Below the pieces are notes generated by a model, which saw only the letters and a program-made list of their open reading frames with translations, searched no databases and had not been told where the DNA came from. A DNA stretch of 7,559 nt from an uncultured Flavobacteriales bacterium (GTDB lineage Bacteria; Bacteroidota; Bacteroidia; Flavobacteriales_E; Vicingaceae): contig CALALS010000289.1 in the NCBI GenBank assembly GCA_937925525.1, positions 1 to 7,559 on the forward strand, read 5' to 3'. Shown here piece by piece: positions 6,473-7,559 of the stretch (positions are counted from its first letter, which is position 1; each line of letters begins with the position of its first letter). The translations under genes were made by a program, and so were the position numbers.

Positions 6473-6874
6473 CTACTTAAGCATTTTCATAACACCTGAG
6501 CCGATAGCGGCAACAACAGATATTACTAATAATATATAAAATGAAATTATTCCTGCACCGACCATTTTTGAGGTTCCTTCAGTTAATGTAAGCACATACT
6601 TAGCCGGAACTTCTGATGAAGCAACGGCATAAGAGATACCTAAAATAACTACTAAACCAATAACTCCAATTAATGCATTTTTTGCCTTTTTAATATTCCC
6701 AAGTGTATTCATTAATGAAAATCCTAAAACAGCTAATGTTGTAATAATCATCAATAAATAACACCATCTTATTAAAAGGTCTTCGGTAACTATGTCAAAC
6801 ATCCACAACAAAGCTAGTAGTGTAGATATTCCTCCTAGTGTCCAAAGAGAGTATTTTGAAATATTATTTACCAT
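6473..6874 (-). CDS. Small four-helix membrane protein of unknown function, within the exb cluster
   Basis: A 133-residue protein with four predicted transmembrane segments at about 10-28, 37-56, 67-85 and 103-126, and short loops between them (NIKKAKNA between helices 2 and 3, SSEVPAKYVLTLTEG between 3 and 4). The last helix runs KMVGAGIISFYILLVISVV and ends with a short basic tail, MKMLK. I recognise no catalytic motif and no named domain. The ATG at 6872-6874 follows the exbB stop by 2 bases and the stop precedes exbD by 3, so translation is probably coupled to both. I recall uncharacterised membrane proteins at this place in other Bacteroidota exb operons. An accessory or assembly subunit of the ExbB-ExbD motor is the simplest guess, from position only. 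Confidence 0.8.
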   Translation of the reverse strand: MVNNISKYSLWTLGGISTLLALLWMFDIVTEDLLIRWCYLLMIITTLAVLGFSLMNTLGNIKKAKNALIGVIGLVVILGISYAVASSEVPAKYVLTLTEGTSKMVGAGIISFYILLVISVVAAIGSGVMKMLK

Positions 6875-6876
6875 TC

Positions 6877-7559
6877 TTAGTTAGATTTATGTTTTACTAA
6901 AGCATCTACTAATGAGATAGAAGCATTTTCCATATCGTTTACAACGCTATCCACTTTTGCAATGATGTAGTTGTAAAATATTTGAAGGATAATAGCTACT
7001 ATCAAACCGAATACTGTAGTTAATAATGCGATTTTAATACCGTCAGCAACTAATGAAGGAGATACGTCACCCGCAGCAGCAATGGCATCGAAAGCGTCAA
7101 TCATACCGATTACCGTACCCATGAAACCAAGCATTGGTGCAAGTGCAATAAATAATGAAATCCAAGAAACGTTTTTCTCTAATAAACCCATTTGAACACT
7201 TCCGTAATTAATTACAGATTTTTCAACTGCATCAATTCCTTCTCCGGCTCTGTCTAAACCTTGATAAAAGATGCTGGCAACAGGACCTCTTGTGTTTCTG
7301 CAAACTTCTTTAGCAGCTTCAACACCGCCTGAAGCAAGCGCATCTTCAACACTACTAATTAATTTATCAGTATTAGTTGTTGCAAGGTTTAAATAAATAA
7401 TTCTTTCAATACAAATTGCTAAACCTAAGATTAAACAAATTAATACAATCCCCATGAAGCCGGGACCACCTTCTATGAATCTGTTTTTAATCGTTTGATG
7501 AAAGCTTAATTCTTCTTGAGGTATTTCTTCCGCAGCAGTATTAGATGCTTCAGCCGCAG
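6877..7559 (-). CDS. exbB: ExbB/TolQ/MotA-type proton-channel protein (N-terminus outside window)
   Basis: The frame is open from the right edge to a TAA at 6877-6879, giving 226 visible complete codons. The ATG at 7453-7455 is internal: the frame continues upstream through an Ala/Glu-rich segment (AAEASNTAAEEIPQEEL), then FHQTIKNRFIEGGPGF, which leads directly into the first visible membrane helix. Hence the gene is partial and the true start is off-window. The helix GFMGIVLICLILGLAICIE is followed by a cytoplasmic region. Two family-defining helices come next: SLFIALAPMLGFMGTVIGMI and GIKIALLTTVFGLIVAIIL, with the Thr residues that line the ExbB/TolQ proton path. ExbB forms the pentameric channel around ExbD and powers TonB at the inner membrane. 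It heads the visible part of the − strand run, and its promoter is not in the window. Confidence 0.93.
   Translation of the reverse strand, partial: AAEASNTAAEEIPQEELSFHQTIKNRFIEGGPGFMGIVLICLILGLAICIERIIYLNLATTNTDKLISSVEDALASGGVEAAKEVCRNTRGPVASIFYQGLDRAGEGIDAVEKSVINYGSVQMGLLEKNVSWISLFIALAPMLGFMGTVIGMIDAFDAIAAAGDVSPSLVADGIKIALLTTVFGLIVAIILQIFYNYIIAKVDSVVNDMENASISLVDALVKHKSN

Noticed and set aside
6210..6539. A 109-codon + strand open frame opposite exbD
   Set aside because: It is antisense to exbD and its neighbour, which have clear family motifs. Its translation resembles no family and merely mirrors the membrane-helix codons.

Overview
The window looks like chromosomal DNA from a member of the Bacteroidota, probably a Flavobacteriia-like or Cytophagia-like lineage. 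Four things point there. The large secreted protein at the left ends in a gliding-motility/CHU_C-type domain used by the type IX secretion system (T9SS). The lepA promoter carries a Bacteroidota -7 box (TAnnTTTG). Most starts lack a Shine-Dalgarno sequence. The exbB - small membrane protein - exbD - exbD gene order is one I associate with this phylum. Coding DNA is moderately AT-rich, about 40% GC in lepA samples counted by hand.

Layout from left to right: (1) 1-234, the + strand 3' end of an unrecognised, very AT-rich gene (about 24% GC), followed by a hairpin terminator at 263-287 that works for both strands. (2) 367-2853, − strand, an 828-residue secreted multidomain surface protein with a signal peptide, Ig/PKD-like modules and a T9SS type B sorting domain. 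(3) A 133-bp divergent promoter region, then lepA (elongation factor 4) at 2987-4780 on the + strand. (4) A 105-bp convergent gap with short repeats. (5) 4886-7559, − strand, a compact five-gene run transcribed from right to left: exbB/tolQ-type proton channel (5' end outside the window), a four-helix membrane protein of unknown function, two different exbD genes, and a bacilliredoxin. The intergenic gaps in this run are 2, 3, 14 and 40 bp.

Functionally, the right-hand cluster is the inner-membrane motor (ExbB plus ExbD) that normally powers TonB-dependent outer-membrane transport. No tonB lies in the window. The small membrane protein sits inside the motor cassette and may be an accessory subunit. 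The bacilliredoxin at the end of the run is a cytoplasmic thiol-repair protein. The surface protein is a likely T9SS cargo, and no PorP/SprF-type partner is visible beside it.

Nothing here is clearly a new defence, mobile or RNA system. I saw no tRNA, rRNA, CRISPR array, insertion sequence or phage gene. The least-explained pieces are the small membrane protein, the paired unequal ExbD proteins, the bacilliredoxin linkage and the AT-rich gene tail at the left edge. No stretch longer than 300 bases lacks a gene.
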